Of a stretch of DNA of 6,465 nt, positions 5,278 to 6,465 are shown in pieces; the stretch's first letter is position 1, and each line of letters opens with the position of its first letter. The notes beneath the pieces are model-generated. The model saw nothing but the letters and a program-made list of their open reading frames with translations. It did no database searches and was not told the DNA's origin. Source of the stretch: Kiritimatiellales bacterium (lineage in GTDB: Bacteria; Verrucomicrobiota; Kiritimatiellia; Kiritimatiellales; Pontiellaceae); the NCBI GenBank assembly GCA_015486775.1, contig WFRA01000279.1:1-6465 (forward strand), given 5' to 3'. The position numbers and the translations under genes were made by a program.

Positions 5278-6003
5278 CTATTGTGCCATGTCGCCAAGTA
5301 GCACCATCTTTTTGCCGATGGTTTCGCGGTCGCAGGCGAGGATGTTCTCCATGGAGTGGGCGTTTTCGATGTTTAGTTTTCCGGAGGCGGTGCGGCGCAG
5401 GGCGTGGAGGCTGGCGCCCACGCCGAGGTCGTTGCCGAGGTCGTGCGCCAGCGTGCGGACATAGGTGCCCTTGGTGCTCTGCACGCGAAAATGCACAAAG
5501 GGGTTGTCGAAGCCGGTGACCTCGTAGCTGAAGACGTGGATCTTGCGCGGCTCGCGCTCGATCTCCTTACCTTTGCGGGCAAGTTTGTAGAGGGCGACCC
5601 CATCCTTCTTGATGGCGGAGACCATGGGCGGGATCTGCTCGATGTCGCCGAGATAGTTCTCGATGGCGGCTTCCACCTGCTCGCGGGTGATGTGCGAGGC
5701 GTCCTTTTCTTCGAGCACCTCGCCGTCGGCATCCTGCGAGCTGGTGGTGACGCCGAGGTGCATGGTGCCCTCGTAGGTCTTGTCGCCGCCCATGATGCGG
5801 TCGGAAAGCTTGGTGCCTTTGCCGATCAGCAAAACCAGCAGGCCGGTGGCCAGCGGGTCGAGCGTGCCGCCGTGGCCAACCTTGCTGAACTTGAAGTGGT
5901 TGCGGATCTTCGCCACCACGTCGTGGGAGGTCCATCCGGTGGGCTTGTCGACGAGCAGGATGCCGTCGAAGGGATCCGGCTCGCGGCGCCTACGATTCCT
6001 CAT
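5278..6003 (-). CDS. truB: tRNA pseudouridine(55) synthase TruB, short form
   Basis: Converts U55 in the T loop of tRNAs to pseudouridine in the cytoplasm. The protein has 241 residues. FDGILLVDKPTGWTSHDVV (12-30) is the N-terminal signature; GHGGTLDPLATGLL (43-56) carries the catalytic aspartate D49; KTYEGT places the conserved tyrosine at 77; SAIKKDGVALYKLARKGKEI (129-148) and STKGTYVRTLAHDLG (176-190) are the other TruB blocks, with R183. Well-studied members have about 310 residues, and this one ends soon after the catalytic core, so it lacks the C-terminal PUA domain. The start at 6003 has GAGGAG 4 bases upstream and matches the family N-terminus. It overlaps the end of rbfA by 14 bases, so the two are co-transcribed and probably translationally coupled. 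The frame extends upstream inside rbfA, but that part is not TruB-like. Confidence 0.95.
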   Translation of the reverse strand: MRNRRRREPDPFDGILLVDKPTGWTSHDVVAKIRNHFKFSKVGHGGTLDPLATGLLVLLIGKGTKLSDRIMGGDKTYEGTMHLGVTTSSQDADGEVLEEKDASHITREQVEAAIENYLGDIEQIPPMVSAIKKDGVALYKLARKGKEIEREPRKIHVFSYEVTGFDNPFVHFRVQSTKGTYVRTLAHDLGNDLGVGASLHALRRTASGKLNIENAHSMENILACDRETIGKKMVLLGDMAQ

Positions 6004-6382
6004 CGCTCTCCTCGTCCCTGAAGGCTGCGGGGTTTTCGCGCTCCATCTCGGCAAGCATCGAGAGGATGCGGTCGCCACCCTCGATGGATTCGTCGAGGAT
6101 AAAGTGGAGGCGGGGGGTGTATTTGAGTTTCACGCGCTTGACCATCATGCGGATCACCTCTTGCCGATGGCGGTTGAGGTGGCCGATCATGCGGTCGCGG
6201 TCGTCCTCGTGCCCGAAGATGGAGACAAAGACATTGGCGTCGCGCAGATCCGGCGCGCATTCGACGCGGGTGATGGTGACGGCGGCGGTATCGAAATCCG
6301 ACAGCGAAAAATTGCGGTGGACATCCTCCGCAATCTCGCGCTTGAGCAGCTCGTTGACCCTGACTAAACGTGGTGTTCCCAT
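5990..6382 (-). CDS. rbfA: 30S ribosome-binding factor A
   Basis: RbfA binds the maturing 30S subunit and assists 16S rRNA 5'-end processing. The protein has 130 residues, normal for the family. The conserved opening RLVRVNELLKREIAEDV (5-21) leads into the KH-like fold, with ITRVECAPDLRDANVFVSIF (37-56) and the hallmark LKYTPRLHFILDESIEGGDR (86-105) near the end. The last ten residues are acidic. The ATG at 6382 is preceded by GAGGA at 6-base spacing. An in-frame upstream ATG at 6445 exists but has no Shine-Dalgarno and would add residues not seen in the family. It forms a two-gene unit with truB, a very common arrangement downstream of infB; what lies upstream is outside the window. Confidence 0.95.
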   Translation of the reverse strand: MGTPRLVRVNELLKREIAEDVHRNFSLSDFDTAAVTITRVECAPDLRDANVFVSIFGHEDDRDRMIGHLNRHRQEVIRMMVKRVKLKYTPRLHFILDESIEGGDRILSMLAEMERENPAAFRDEESDEES

Positions 6383-6404
6383 GGCATTTCCTCGAAAACG
6401 CGCT

Positions 6405-6410
6405 ACTATA
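6405..6410 (-). promoter_or_regulatory. Candidate -10 box of rbfA-truB
   Basis: TATAGT on the minus strand (6410-6405), five of six to the sigma70 -10 consensus, would start transcription near 6398 and leave a 16-base leader with the GAGGA site. The -35 region is weak: TTGCGG lies 19 bases upstream. Read-through from a preceding gene is an alternative. Confidence 0.4.
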
Positions 6411-6433
6411 GGCAACCCGCCGGGAAAATCCGC

Positions 6434-6463
6434 AAAAAAAAGCAACTATCGGTTCCAGCCGAT
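6434..6463 (-). terminator. Possible weak terminator of the gene upstream of rbfA
   Basis: On the minus strand ATCGG and CCGAT (6463-6459 and 6452-6448) form a five-pair stem with a six-base loop, followed after AGTTGC by eight T (6441-6434). The six-base gap before the T run is unusual, so the call is tentative. A TAG at 6448-6446 could be the stop codon of a gene lying beyond the right edge. Confidence 0.35.
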
Positions 6464-6465
6464 TC

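Overview
The window looks like ordinary chromosome from a moderately GC-rich bacterium of the PVC superphylum. The best guess is Kiritimatiellota, Lentisphaerota or Verrucomicrobiota. This rests on one unusual protein that joins a TonB-like N-terminal anchor, a PA14-like beta domain and an SHD1 (SLA1 homology 1) domain, an architecture I associate with that group. The placement is inference, not proof. I see no insertion sequence, phage gene, CRISPR array or rRNA.

Layout, left to right. Positions 1-678 (minus) hold most of a ketopantoate reductase (PanE family) cut by the left edge. A strong hairpin with U-rich flanks (about 686-733) separates it from a 59-residue ribbon-helix-helix protein (749-928, minus). 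About 200 bp of divergent regulatory DNA follows, with a good sigma70-like promoter (1052-1079) for a NYN-domain ribonuclease with a lysine-rich linker and a C-terminal LOTUS/OST-HTH-like region (1127-1945, plus). That gene converges on a minus-strand unit, with a hairpin terminator between them (1971-2007).

The minus-strand unit reads, in transcription order: SHD1/PA14 membrane-anchored protein (3171-5066), small three-helix membrane protein (2792-3151), HhH-GPD DNA glycosylase (2112-2795), tRNA-CAU (2012-2087), terminator. Gaps are 19 bp, a 4-base ATGA overlap and 24 bp, so it may be one transcript that ends in a tRNA. Upstream, after a 210-bp non-coding stretch rich in inverted repeats, lies the conserved pair rbfA-truB (5278-6382, minus). 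These overlap by 14 bp and are preceded by a plausible -10 box; they serve 30S ribosome maturation and tRNA U55 pseudouridylation.

Housekeeping RNA and translation genes (rbfA, truB, tRNA) and cofactor synthesis (panE) thus flank a short accessory-looking cluster. The most unusual item is the 631-residue TonB-like/PA14/SHD1 protein with its small membrane partner. The glycosylase next to it has an apparently lost AP-lyase lysine and an incomplete iron-sulphur cysteine set.
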